Shown: in pieces, positions 6,092-14,865 of the stretch
Numbering within the stretch: position 1 is the first letter of the stretch
Layout: each line of letters starts with the position of its first letter
Assembly (NCBI RefSeq): GCF_004217115.1
Contig: NZ_SHKN01000001.1
Span: 1,491,781-1,555,780 of the forward strand
Direction of reading: 5' to 3'
Origin: Ancylomarina subtilis
GTDB lineage: Bacteria; Bacteroidota; Bacteroidia; Bacteroidales; Marinifilaceae
Length of the DNA stretch: 64,000 bases
Program-made: the position numbers and the translations under genes
The notes under the pieces: model-generated
Databases searched by the model: none
What the model was told of the DNA's origin: nothing
What the model saw: the letters and a program-made list of their open reading frames with translations, nothing else

Positions 6092-8386
6092 ATGTCAGAC
6101 GAAAACAAGTTAGAATTAATACTAACGATAGACAAGGGAAACGCAAACAGCGTATTAGATGAAACGACAAAGAAGATATTAGAAACGAAGAAGTTTCAGC
6201 AGCAACTAAACGCAATGTTGAAAGATGGAAGTATAACCCAACTTCAACACGCTAAATCAACCGCTTTAAATAAAGCACAACTTCAAGAAATTAACAGAAC
6301 GCAGAAATCTGCGGTTAATATTATTCAGACGAATAACGGAAGTATTAAACAGCTTTCGAACTCCTTAAACGCAAATCGACAAGCCTATGATAATCTATCA
6401 AAGGAACAAAGGGAAAATGTCGAAATAGGCGGAAAACTACTACAAACAATTCAAGACCAATCAGACGAATTAAAAGGATTAAGAGAAGAAACGGGAAGAC
6501 ATCAGGATTCAGTAGGAGACTACAAAAACAAAATGAAAGAAGCACTTGCGGAATGTAATTTATTCACAGGTGGTTTGGGTGCTATGGGGGGCGGATTTGG
6601 TCAAGGAATAACAGCCGTTAGAAAATTCTTACCAATGTTAAAGAGCTTGAAAGTTGCTTTAATTGGAACAGGAATCGGTGCAATAGTTATCGCTTTGGCT
6701 GCCTTATTCCAATGGTTCAACAAGACAGAAAAAGGAGCGCAAAAGCTTAGAGTTATAACGGCTGCGTTAGGTGCTGTAATGGGTGAATTAATGGACTTTG
6801 TTATTAATCTAGGTGAATCAATATTTAACGCTTTCGAAAACCCTAAGAAGACAGTTCAGGAACTTGGAACTTCAATCAAAAACTTTGTATTAGATAAAGT
6901 AAAATCATTAACCGAGGGGTTAGGCTTCTTGGGTTCTGCCTTTAAAAAGATGATGAAGGGCGATTTCAAAGGAGCTTTAGAAGATGGAAAGAAAGGCGTA
7001 AAAGGTTTATTCGATGCTTCACCGATGGGAATGTTTGTCGATACAGTAACCAAAGGATATGATAAGATAAAGAAGAAGGGTAAAGAATTAGTAGACGACA
7101 CAAAGAAAGCCATAGACTTACAAGCAGCAGAAAACAAGCTTATTCAGGATAGAAGAAACTTCTTAGTTGAAGAAGCAAAACTAAACGTTGCTAAGAACAC
7201 AGCATTAACAAACGCAGCAGACCAAACCAAAACAGCAGCCGAAAAACAAGAAGCATTAGCAGCAGCCGAAGCAGCAACAAACGAATTATTCGAAAAGAAA
7301 ATTGCAATGGCACAGGCTGAACTAGACATTAAGAAAGAACGTAATAATCTAGCAGCATCAGGAGAAGAAGATTTAGAAGAAGAAGCGCAATTAGCAGCAG
7401 CATTAATACAACTAGAAGCAGACAAACAAGCAGCGTTAAAAGAAATCGCAGGACAAAAGACAGGACTTCAAAAAGCTGAGAACGATAAACAAGTAGCAGA
7501 TAAGAAGAAGCAGACCGAAGAAGAACAGAAGATTGAACAGGAACGCAGGGATAACGACGCAGCATATAAAGCAGAACAAAAGGAGCTTGAAGAAGAAGAA
7601 TATTTATTAGGTCTTGAAACAGAAGAAGAAAGATATTTAGCAAAACTTGAATTAGATCAGGAAAAGGATTTAGCCGAAATAGATAGAAGCAAATACACCG
7701 AAGAACAGAAAGCAAAATTGAAAGCTGCCATTATCAAGAAATATGATAAAGCTGAATTAGCCTATAAAACCGAATCGGCAAAGAAGCAGACTGAAATAAA
7801 CAACTTAGCTAATAAAGGAAAGATAGACGGAACTAAAAAAGTCTTCGGACTTATGGGAGAAGCAGCCAACGAAAACACAGTATTCGCAAAAACCGCAGCC
7901 GTTGGAGATGCTTCAATAAATACCTATCAGGCTATTAACTCAGTATTAGCAGATAAAACCGTTCCAACGTGGGCGAAAATCCCAATGTCAATAACTATCG
8001 GGGGAATGGGTTTAAAAAACGTTGCTAAAATATCAGGGATTTCAACACCTAAGAAGAAAACCACACTAGCCAAAGCCGAAACAGGGGGTTGGATTAGTGG
8101 AAATAGACACTATTCAGGCGGAACTATTCTAGAAGCAGAAACGGACGAATTCATAGTAAACCGAAAAACTATGACGAACCCTGCAATGGCTGCGACCGTC
8201 GTAGAACTTAACAACGCAGGGAACGAGAATAGAGAAGCAAACGTAGGTATTTCAGAAGAACGAGTAATAGAACTTGCTTCACAAGTGGTTAAAGCTATTC
8301 CCGTGAATATTACAGAACATTCTATAACTGAAAAACAGACCGAAGTAAAAGAAAGAAACGAACGATTTGTAATTACAAACGACTAA
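6092..8386 (+). CDS. Tail tape-measure protein
   Basis: Sets tail length and is expected to fill the tail tube. The 764-residue product starts with coiled-coil helices and has a hydrophobic segment at about residues 186-210 (LIGTGIGAIVIALAALF), as many tape measures do. A very long Glu/Lys/Ala-rich coiled coil runs from about 340 to 580. The C-terminus carries a glycine-rich segment (GGWISGNRHYSGGTILEAE) also seen in tape measures of Bacteroidota prophages. Unusually it lies right after terL and before all the head genes. The start follows the TTATGAATG double-ATG context. Confidence 0.82.
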   Translation: MSDENKLELILTIDKGNANSVLDETTKKILETKKFQQQLNAMLKDGSITQLQHAKSTALNKAQLQEINRTQKSAVNIIQTNNGSIKQLSNSLNANRQAYDNLSKEQRENVEIGGKLLQTIQDQSDELKGLREETGRHQDSVGDYKNKMKEALAECNLFTGGLGAMGGGFGQGITAVRKFLPMLKSLKVALIGTGIGAIVIALAALFQWFNKTEKGAQKLRVITAALGAVMGELMDFVINLGESIFNAFENPKKTVQELGTSIKNFVLDKVKSLTEGLGFLGSAFKKMMKGDFKGALEDGKKGVKGLFDASPMGMFVDTVTKGYDKIKKKGKELVDDTKKAIDLQAAENKLIQDRRNFLVEEAKLNVAKNTALTNAADQTKTAAEKQEALAAAEAATNELFEKKIAMAQAELDIKKERNNLAASGEEDLEEEAQLAAALIQLEADKQAALKEIAGQKTGLQKAENDKQVADKKKQTEEEQKIEQERRDNDAAYKAEQKELEEEEYLLGLETEEERYLAKLELDQEKDLAEIDRSKYTEEQKAKLKAAIIKKYDKAELAYKTESAKKQTEINNLANKGKIDGTKKVFGLMGEAANENTVFAKTAAVGDASINTYQAINSVLADKTVPTWAKIPMSITIGGMGLKNVAKISGISTPKKKTTLAKAETGGWISGNRHYSGGTILEAETDEFIVNRKTMTNPAMAATVVELNNAGNENREANVGISEERVIELASQVVKAIPVNITEHSITEKQTEVKERNERFVITND

Positions 8387-8405
8387 AAACACAACACACA
8401 TAAAT

Positions 8406-8999
8406 ATGAAATTATATGAAATGAAATTGAATAAATCAGATAAAGAAAATACGGGCGTGTTTGCTATTTCGATAGTTGATAAGCCTGCGATTCAATCAAA
8501 TTTTATTGCTCTATCTGACAATGAAAAGAAGCAAACAATTAAGCTATCAAACGATGATAGAATGATTCTAACGGGTGCAGCTCTTATTCCTAACAAGAAG
8601 ATCTATCGTAATAACGTAGGCGGTGACGAAGCTTATATATACTTCTCAAAGGAAACCATAGACCAAACAGCCGAATATTATTTTGCTAATAATCAGTCTA
8701 TGAATTTTACACTAGAACACAAAGACAAAACTTATGATGTGACTTTAAAGGAAAGTTGGATTAAGGAATTTGAAAACGACAAATCAGTAGAATACGGTTT
8801 AGAAGAAGAAATAGGAACTTGGTTCGTTTCTCTAAAGGTTCACGATTCAGAATTATGGAAAGATATTAAAAGCGGAGAATATAACGGTTTTAGTGTTGAG
8901 TTAAATATGCTTCCACAATTGAAAACATTTTTCTCAGAAGAAATTAAGCCTAGAACACAGGAAGACGTAATAAAAGACCTTTTGGAATTATTCAAATAA
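8406..8999 (+). CDS. XkdF-like prohead serine protease
   Basis: Predicted head maturation protease of the XkdF/peptidase S78_2 type. The 197-residue protein shows the expected series of motifs: SIVDKPAI at the N-terminus, LTGAALIPNKKIYR (residues 55-68), a histidine in FTLEHKDKTY (His105) and the terminal GEYNGFSVE block with Ser163. GTWFVSLKV precedes the last block. His105 and Ser163 are likely catalytic. The scaffold and capsid genes follow directly, as expected for a capsid-processing enzyme. Confidence 0.82.
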   Translation: MKLYEMKLNKSDKENTGVFAISIVDKPAIQSNFIALSDNEKKQTIKLSNDDRMILTGAALIPNKKIYRNNVGGDEAYIYFSKETIDQTAEYYFANNQSMNFTLEHKDKTYDVTLKESWIKEFENDKSVEYGLEEEIGTWFVSLKVHDSELWKDIKSGEYNGFSVELNMLPQLKTFFSEEIKPRTQEDVIKDLLELFK

Positions 9000-9037
9000 A
9001 AAACTCACAAAATAGAAGAAAAGCAGAATCAAAATCT

Positions 9038-9052
9038 AATATATACTTAAAA
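9038..9052 (+). promoter_or_regulatory. Candidate phage promoter box before scaffold gene
   Basis: AATATATACTTAAAA is repeated exactly from 3016-3030 and lies 22 bases before the scaffold start. The upstream flank (AAGAAAAGCAGAATC) also resembles the flank of the first copy. A separate promoter here would boost scaffold and capsid synthesis; inferred from repetition and position. Confidence 0.45.
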
Positions 9053-9073
9053 GAAAAAAGCAATTAATAATTA

Positions 9074-9640
9074 ATGATTAAAAACGCTGAAAATTTAATT
9101 GCAAAGGTTAAAGAATATCTAAGTGAATACGAGGATTTAGAACCAAAGCAAGAAGAATTAAACGAATCTGAAAATGTTGATTTAGCAGACGACGAAGAAA
9201 AGGAAGAAGCAGAAGCAACAGAAACAGAGGAAAAAGAATCGACGGAAGAAACCGAAGAAGAAACTAAGGATGAAGAACCAAGCGAAGACGACGACACAGA
9301 CGTAATTAAAACGGCTTTAAAAACAATTTTCGAAGGTGATTTAGATTTAGACAAACAAGGCTACTATTCAATCGGAATTGATATTAATGAAGACTTAGAA
9401 GTAAGCGTTTATAAACACGCTTCATCATACAAGGAAATCAAATTATCACAAGAAGAATCAGAAGCTAAAGTAGTAGAACTACAAGAAGAACTTTCAAAGG
9501 CAAACGAAAACTTCAAAACTAAGTTATCAGAACTTGAAAGTATGATAGGTGAATCAAACGTAGTGCAAGCACCACAGACAGAAGAAGCACCAATAAAACT
9601 AACACGTAAGGAACTATTATTAAATAGACTTAACGACTAA
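9074..9640 (+). CDS. Putative capsid scaffolding protein
   Basis: A 188-residue, very acidic protein. Residues 15-80 are almost pure Glu/Asp/Thr/Ala, and a coiled coil (about 130-165) is followed by a short basic C-terminus (KLTRKELLLNRLND). That design, in a gene between the prohead protease and the major capsid gene, is typical of scaffolds whose charged C-terminus contacts capsid subunits. No sequence family is recognised, so the call rests on composition and position. A middle region (95-125) looks more globular. Confidence 0.7.
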   Translation: MIKNAENLIAKVKEYLSEYEDLEPKQEELNESENVDLADDEEKEEAEATETEEKESTEETEEETKDEEPSEDDDTDVIKTALKTIFEGDLDLDKQGYYSIGIDINEDLEVSVYKHASSYKEIKLSQEESEAKVVELQEELSKANENFKTKLSELESMIGESNVVQAPQTEEAPIKLTRKELLLNRLND

Positions 9641-9659
9641 AAAAAGAATTATATGAAGA

Positions 9660-10580
9660 ATGTATAACATTACAGGAATGCAGGATTACGCAAAAGCGAA
9701 TCCAAGAATTATTTTAAATGACCTAATTACATCGGGTGACTCTTTCGACTGGATACCAACACAAGAAGGAATTAAAAACTCAGAAAAAGCAATTGATTTA
9801 TCAGACGGCGCAACTGTTATCCAAAGAGGTGACTACACAGGAACAAATAACGCAAGCGGTTCAACAAAACTTAAAGACGTTGATATTAAAGTTTACGAAA
9901 GATTTATCAAGGAAAATTACAAATCACAAGATTTACAAGCTAAGCTTTCACAATTAGCAATGCAAACAGGTTCAAACCCTGAAGACCTACCACACAAAGA
10001 CGCAGTCGTAGGATTGAAAAAAGATTCTATTAAAAGAGATAATGAAATTTCTTTATGGGTAGAAGAAGCAGACGAAGACGGAGAATACGGAGACGGATTT
10101 TTACCTCAAATCTTAGCGGGTTCAGGAAAGAATATTCCTAGCACTAAATTAACTTCAGAAAACGCAGTTGAAACAGTAGAAGCATTTATTGAATTTGCTT
10201 ACGCACAAAACGAAAACTTTATTACATACCCAACTTTCTTGGCTATGTCTCCAGCACAGTTCACTAAATATTTTAGAGCAGTTAACAAACTAAACACTGC
10301 AGTTGACAAACTTACAAACGAATCAGGTGTAGTAACCTCATTCGTTATTCCAGGAACAAACATTACTTGTCGTTCAGTATTCGGATTAACAGGTAAGGAT
10401 AACTTTATTATGGATAGAGTTGAGAATTTCAGAATTGGTTTAGATGGAAAATCAGAAGAAGAACAATTAACTTTTGAATATCATTCACACCCAAAAATTC
10501 ACGAATTGTTCGCAGTTTGGAAATTAGGTGCAAAAGTTATCAGACCTAACGAAACTATTTTCACTAAGGACGCAGCATAA
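9660..10580 (+). CDS. Major capsid protein (putative)
   Basis: Main shell subunit, inferred from position after protease and scaffold, from size (306 residues) and from content. Mixed alpha/beta sequence ends in a beta-rich FEYHSHPKIHELFAVWKLGAK region of the kind seen near the C-terminus of HK97-fold capsid proteins in Bacteroidota phages. An N-terminal segment (residues 1-40) could be the cleaved or swapped arm. It ends in -DAA. A perfect 9-bp inverted repeat follows the stop codon, which could stabilise or end the transcript. Confidence 0.75.
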   Translation: MYNITGMQDYAKANPRIILNDLITSGDSFDWIPTQEGIKNSEKAIDLSDGATVIQRGDYTGTNNASGSTKLKDVDIKVYERFIKENYKSQDLQAKLSQLAMQTGSNPEDLPHKDAVVGLKKDSIKRDNEISLWVEEADEDGEYGDGFLPQILAGSGKNIPSTKLTSENAVETVEAFIEFAYAQNENFITYPTFLAMSPAQFTKYFRAVNKLNTAVDKLTNESGVVTSFVIPGTNITCRSVFGLTGKDNFIMDRVENFRIGLDGKSEEEQLTFEYHSHPKIHELFAVWKLGAKVIRPNETIFTKDAA

Positions 10581-10597
10581 TAAACCCCAAAATATAA

Positions 10598-10626
10598 AAG
10601 AGTCTTGGACACCTTCTAAGACTCTT
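10598..10626 (+). terminator. Inverted repeat after the capsid gene (weak terminator)
   Basis: AAGAGTCTT (10598-10606) pairs perfectly with AAGACTCTT (10618-10626) across an 11-base loop. There is no real T-run after it, so partial termination or mRNA 3'-end protection is more likely than full termination. Confidence 0.55.
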
Positions 10627-10650
10627 ATTAAAAAACAACCATTTAAATAA

Positions 10651-11175
10651 ATGTCACAATTAACAGGAATTAATAGAGAAACTAAAAAAGGTCAAGGGGG
10701 TATTAAAAGCGTAAACTTAACAGAGTTCGAAAACGTAACTAATCAAAGTATTGTTGACGGTGTAGCAAAGTTTAACACCGAAGCAGGCGTTTGGAAAAAT
10801 TACGCAGTAGATTACGAAAGCGGTTCAAACTTCATTGACAAATCAGTAGGTTCAAGAAAAGAAGGAACAGTATATAACGATCAAACTTTAGCGTTGATTT
10901 TCGTTAGATATACACTAGCTAAAAGAAACGAATTAGAAGCATTATCAGAAAGCACTATTTGTGCAAATGTTGAAATGAATAATGGTGAAACTTTTATGTT
11001 AGGATTTGAAAACGGTTTAGATTTATCTGAGGGAATCGGTTCTAGTGGTGAATCTTTGGAAGTAGGTTCAAAACTTACCCCAACATTCATAGGAAAAGAA
11101 TTCAAACCAGCTCCAAGTGTTTCAAGCGCAGATTTAGCAAGTATCAAAGCAGGCGAAGCAGTAATAGCAGCATAA
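10651..11175 (+). CDS. Putative major tail tube protein
   Basis: A 174-residue protein lying between the capsid gene and a strong terminator, so it is likely expressed at high level with the capsid protein. Sequence is beta-rich with a conserved-looking GSRKEGTVYNDQTLALIFVRYT centre (residues 70-91), consistent with a tail tube or other abundant virion protein. It ends in a flexible Ala/Ser-rich tail finishing -VIAA. No family is firmly recognised; tail tube is an inference from size and location. Confidence 0.55.
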   Translation: MSQLTGINRETKKGQGGIKSVNLTEFENVTNQSIVDGVAKFNTEAGVWKNYAVDYESGSNFIDKSVGSRKEGTVYNDQTLALIFVRYTLAKRNELEALSESTICANVEMNNGETFMLGFENGLDLSEGIGSSGESLEVGSKLTPTFIGKEFKPAPSVSSADLASIKAGEAVIAA

Positions 11176-11198
11176 TACACAGACCTATATTATAGTCA

Positions 11199-11227
11199 AA
11201 GCAATCTTTTTAAAGGTTGCTTTTTTT
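11199..11227 (+). terminator. Intrinsic terminator after tail tube gene
   Basis: An AAGCAATCTTT / AAAGGTTGCTT stem with one G-T pair is followed by seven T. It closes the capsid/tail-tube unit. A TATATAATAATA box follows near 11252 and could restart transcription for the portal group. Confidence 0.8.
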
Positions 11228-11291
11228 GTATAAAACAAAATCGGAAAATTGATATATAATAATAGATGAAATAAAATGAAACTAACTGATA

Positions 11292-11624
11292 ATGATTCAA
11301 ATTAACAAAGAGAAAACGAATAAAATAATGATTGTAAATCCTGATACACACAACAATTACACGGAACATTTTGTATTAGTGTTCAAGCACCAAAGCAGCA
11401 ACGAAGAAAAGTCAATTTACGCTAAGAATATTTCAGAATATAAGAGATATCAACTATTCGAATTAGATGAATCTAACGTTGAATTAAGGTCAGGAAATCA
11501 CGATTTATATATATACCAAATAGATGAACAATCAAACGATTTTGCAAACGGTCAATTGATTGAAACAACATTAGCAAATATTAACGCTAAAGAAAAAACT
11601 ACTAACGTAGTCGCAAAATACTAA
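11292..11624 (+). CDS. Hypothetical phage protein, possible virion component
   Basis: A 110-residue protein first in the group that leads to portal and connector genes. It is predicted beta-rich with a repeated Tyr/Ile pattern (HDLYIYQID) and no recognised domain. An upstream nine-codon frame (ATG at 11276) overlaps its start. It could be a head decoration or minor head protein by position. No catalytic motif is visible. Confidence 0.55.
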   Translation: MIQINKEKTNKIMIVNPDTHNNYTEHFVLVFKHQSSNEEKSIYAKNISEYKRYQLFELDESNVELRSGNHDLYIYQIDEQSNDFANGQLIETTLANINAKEKTTNVVAKY

Positions 11625-11633
11625 CCTAAAATA

Positions 11634-12992
11634 ATGAGCAATGAAAATACAAACTTTGAACTTTCACACGAAGAAATAAAAGAAATTTACTTAGCGTCAC
11701 AAGGCGACATTATGAACGGGATTACATACCCTGAACAAAAGATAAGTTCAAGTAAAGATTATATTCCGTGGGGAAAAGACAACAAATACCCCGATAAGCT
11801 GGTTCAACTTTACAACGCATCAGCAATACACAATTCAATTATCTACAATAAGAAAACGCAAGTTTCAGGTAAAGGAATTTCGTTTGATACAGAAGGTAAA
11901 GCAGCAAAAAAAACGGCGAAGTTTTTAGAGAACTTCAACACCAACGGCGAAGACGTAAACGAAATTCTTTCTAAGATTTCACTTGATTTTGAACTATTCG
12001 GTTCTTATGCTTTGCTTCTCACTTATTCAAAAGATTGGAAACAAATATTAAGCGTTGAACATATGGAAATGTCAAAAGTTCGATGTGCAAAACCAATAGA
12101 TAATAAGGGAACAATTCACGGATATTTTTATTCATATGATTGGAGTTCATACAGACCTAAAAAAGTTTACATTCCAAAATTTGACCCCGAAAACACAAAG
12201 GAAAAGATCAAAGAAAGAGAAGCACTATTAGAAAAGTTCACCAATACGAACAAACTAACAGCCGAAGAAATAGCAGAATTAAAAGATAAGAACAGAACGC
12301 AATTATTAGTTTATAAACCTTATTCGCCTGACACTTATTTTTATTCAAATCCCTCTTATATCGGAGCTATTCAAACAATTGAAACAGATATTGAAGCAGA
12401 CATATACGCATATTCAGCACTTAAAAACGGCTTTGACCCGTCTTACCATATTACTATTCCAAACCTACCCGATAAAGCGGCACAAATAGCCTATGTAAAA
12501 GCCTTTATGAAGAAAGTAAAAGGAAGTCGAAATGCAAAAATGCCTTTGGTTTCATTCGTTAAAGACATAAATGATAAGCCAATTATAGACAAACTTGATT
12601 CTTCCGACTTGAATAAGACCTATGTAGCCATTAACGAAAACACATTACAGAAGATGATAACAGGACATAGACTAACACACCCGTTATTAGGAGGAATTCA
12701 AGTCGCTGGAAAACTAGGAAATTCAATCGAATTAGAAACAGCCTTTAATATTTGGTATTCAACAGTTATACAGCCTGACCAATTCGACTTATTAAAAGGA
12801 CCGAATAAGATTATGAAATATAATAATATGGAAACCTTATCTATTGAAAAGTTAAACCCTTTCGAAGTTGAAAAGGATATTGAAGAAGTAGACGGACAGG
12901 AAGACGGGAACAACAACGAAGTTATAGATTCAGAAGAAGTAACAGATTCAAACGAATCAACATCAACCGAAAAAAATAATGATAGTGAATAA
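11634..12992 (+). CDS. Portal protein
   Basis: Forms the dodecameric DNA gate at the capsid vertex. The 452-residue product has the portal pattern: an N-terminal YIPWGKDNKYPDKL loop, long helices with NSIIYNKKTQVSGKG, a DFELFGSYALLLTY core and a glycine-rich ITGHRLTHPLLGG motif before an acidic C-terminal tail. The last codon overlaps the next start (TAATG), which suggests translational coupling to the connector gene. In this phage it lies after the capsid and tail-tube genes instead of following terL, an unusual order. Confidence 0.82.
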   Translation: MSNENTNFELSHEEIKEIYLASQGDIMNGITYPEQKISSSKDYIPWGKDNKYPDKLVQLYNASAIHNSIIYNKKTQVSGKGISFDTEGKAAKKTAKFLENFNTNGEDVNEILSKISLDFELFGSYALLLTYSKDWKQILSVEHMEMSKVRCAKPIDNKGTIHGYFYSYDWSSYRPKKVYIPKFDPENTKEKIKEREALLEKFTNTNKLTAEEIAELKDKNRTQLLVYKPYSPDTYFYSNPSYIGAIQTIETDIEADIYAYSALKNGFDPSYHITIPNLPDKAAQIAYVKAFMKKVKGSRNAKMPLVSFVKDINDKPIIDKLDSSDLNKTYVAINENTLQKMITGHRLTHPLLGGIQVAGKLGNSIELETAFNIWYSTVIQPDQFDLLKGPNKIMKYNNMETLSIEKLNPFEVEKDIEEVDGQEDGNNNEVIDSEEVTDSNESTSTEKNNDSE

Positions 12993-13516
12993 TGGGATTA
13001 ATTGAAAGACCTCTTTTCATAGAGATACAAGATATAAAAAACAATACAGAGATAGACGACAATGTTTCAGATATGAAAATTCAACGATCGTTAATTGAAG
13101 TGCAAAACACGATGCTTCAAAAGGTGTTAGGTTCTACACTATTCGAAAAAATGTCAGAAGATATTAAAAACGACACTTTAACAAATCAATATTTAACCCT
13201 ATTGAAAGAAAAGATTCACGAATATTTATTAGCAGCTATTGAATTGAAGATACCTAAGAAGCTTAATATTAAATACACCGAAAACGGATTATTGACAAAG
13301 GATATTGACCACGCTTCAAAACTTCAATACAACGAATCAGAAGCAGTAAGAAAAGAGAATCTAAGAGTAACGACGTTTTACGGGCAATTGATTACAGAAT
13401 ATTTGAAAGCCAACTTAAACAAGTTTCCCGAATACGCAATAGAAGATAAATCAGGAATAAAAGCACAAGACACAATTTTTAATTCACCTTTTGTTTTTGT
13501 TGATGATGAGATTTAA
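12992..13516 (+). CDS. Putative head-tail connector/adaptor
   Basis: A 174-residue, mainly helical protein whose ATG overlaps the portal stop codon. Size, helical character and location directly after portal are those of gp6-like adaptor proteins that extend the portal ring. No specific motif is recognised. Two small tail-joining candidates follow it. Confidence 0.5.
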   Translation: MGLIERPLFIEIQDIKNNTEIDDNVSDMKIQRSLIEVQNTMLQKVLGSTLFEKMSEDIKNDTLTNQYLTLLKEKIHEYLLAAIELKIPKKLNIKYTENGLLTKDIDHASKLQYNESEAVRKENLRVTTFYGQLITEYLKANLNKFPEYAIEDKSGIKAQDTIFNSPFVFVDDEI

Positions 13517-13533
13517 AAAACAATCAATTATGA

Positions 13534-13974
13534 ATGCAAGTAAGTTTATATGAAATAACTGAGAAGTTAAAAGAATTCGGAAAACACCCTTTTATAAATC
13601 AGGTTCAAACGAATTACATTGAAGATTATTCAAGCGATGATTTAAAATATCCTTTGCTTTGGCTTCATCCATCGAAAACCAATAAGAAAGAAAACGCCAA
13701 TATTAGAAAATTTGACGTTATGATTATTGATAGAATGGATTCGAAATCAGACCCGATTAAACAGGCTTCGGATATTGAATATATCTTAGGTCAATTTATA
13801 ACAGAGTTCAGAAACAACAGAGAAAAATATAATTTCTTTTTAGCAGATAAAGAACACACATTTGAATCAATTATTGATTCACATTATAACAATATTGTAG
13901 GATATAAAACAGTAATTAGGACGAAATCAGAGTTCGAAGAGGACGAAAACGAAACCCCTTTGAACAATGGATAG
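13534..13974 (+). CDS. Putative tail terminator / neck protein
   Basis: A 146-residue alpha/beta protein in the portal-connector-neck series. The sequence (LLWLHPSKTNKK, then FDVMIIDRM, then SDIEYILGQFITEF) looks like a small virion-joining protein that forms rings; the exact role is not established. It starts in the TTATGAATG context and overlaps the next gene by eight bases. Confidence 0.45.
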   Translation: MQVSLYEITEKLKEFGKHPFINQVQTNYIEDYSSDDLKYPLLWLHPSKTNKKENANIRKFDVMIIDRMDSKSDPIKQASDIEYILGQFITEFRNNREKYNFFLADKEHTFESIIDSHYNNIVGYKTVIRTKSEFEEDENETPLNNG

Positions 13975-14407
13975 CGTAGAAGATGGAGTAAAGAAAATAT
14001 TAGATCGATACGGGCGCGATTGCGTCGCTGAAATGATTTATATTCTGAATCAAACCAATTCTATTAACCTACAAAAGACCATTGAACACGAAGTATTAGA
14101 AGACGAAAACGAATTCAAACTATTGGTTAAAATGGCTTCTTATGGTGTTTGGGCGGATTCAGGAAGAGGTGCAGGAGTTATGCCCCCGAAAGATGATATA
14201 AAAATATGGATGAAAAGTCGTATGATACCCGAAGACGCTTTATATCCAATAATGTTGAAGATTGCGAGAAAAGGAACTAAGGAAGCAGCGAAAAATTTTC
14301 TATATGTTTTTCACGAAGATATTCCAGACTTAGAAAAAGAATTGTTAAAGAATTTCAAAGATTATTTTAACACCGCAGTAAGGCAAATAATAAAATCAGA
14401 TAAATAA
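13967..14407 (+). CDS. Putative tail completion protein (gp10-like)
   Basis: A 146-residue protein with the motif YGVWADSGRGAGVMPP followed by IKIWMKSR, a pattern seen in HK97 gp10/tail-completion-like phage proteins of Bacteroidota. Translation is coupled to the preceding gene through an eight-base overlap. It is the last rightward gene before the reverse-strand cargo cassette; a bidirectional terminator follows within a few bases. Confidence 0.55.
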   Translation: MDSVEDGVKKILDRYGRDCVAEMIYILNQTNSINLQKTIEHEVLEDENEFKLLVKMASYGVWADSGRGAGVMPPKDDIKIWMKSRMIPEDALYPIMLKIARKGTKEAAKNFLYVFHEDIPDLEKELLKNFKDYFNTAVRQIIKSDK

Positions 14408-14435
14408 AAAGGGGCAATTATGCCCCTTTATTTTT
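14408..14435. terminator. Bidirectional terminator between late operon and cargo cassette
   Basis: AAAGGGGCA (14408-14416), loop ATTA, then TGCCCCTTT (14421-14429). T-runs lie on both strands: ATTTTTT on plus, and TTTTTAT on minus. The minus-strand gene stop codon (14428-14430) lies inside it. It separates converging transcription units cleanly. Confidence 0.85.
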
Positions 14436-14865
14436 TATTAAAAGCCTGATAAATGTTTAATGCAAAAGATAAAATCAATAAAGCAGTTGAAATGTAAAAG
14501 CCAATTACTTTTATTCTATATCCTATTGTTTCCCTTTTCTCAGCTCTTTTAATTTTCTTTTGTTCAGATTTATAATAAGCTGAATAAGAATCAAATTTTT
14601 GCTGCAATTCAATGCCTTTCAAATCAAGAATAAATTTTCTTTTTCTATAAAAACTACCATCAAATTCTAAATTTTCTTTAAAAATTTCTTCTTTTAAAAA
14701 AACATTACTCACATAATTAATATCCTTATTATACAATTCATCATTCCGTTCTACTCCAATAAGTTTTGTAATATATGAAGTGTCGGGAATAGTATAAATA
14801 AATCCTCGACGCTTATAAGAATCAGCTAATAAATAATCAGCTATTTTAAGTTGTATATTATTCAT
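14428..14865 (-). CDS. Cargo protein with C-terminal membrane anchor, unknown
   Basis: The 145-residue product has a soluble N-terminal part (1-85) that could be a winged-helix-like fold, a basic coiled segment (KSEQKKIKRAEKRE, near 100-112) and one C-terminal membrane helix (about 118-140). Its start overlaps the stop of the upstream gene by eight bases, so it is translated with the two AbiC-like proteins and probably works with them at the membrane. No family is recognised. It is the last gene of a four-gene leftward cassette. Confidence 0.6.
   Translation of the reverse strand: MNNIQLKIADYLLADSYKRRGFIYTIPDTSYITKLIGVERNDELYNKDINYVSNVFLKEEIFKENLEFDGSFYRKRKFILDLKGIELQQKFDSYSAYYKSEQKKIKRAEKRETIGYRIKVIGFYISTALLILSFALNIYQAFNKK

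Noticed and set aside
7144-7715. Minus-strand frames in the tape-measure gene
   Set aside because: Low-complexity Ser/Ala/Leu shadows of the coiled coil on the other strand.
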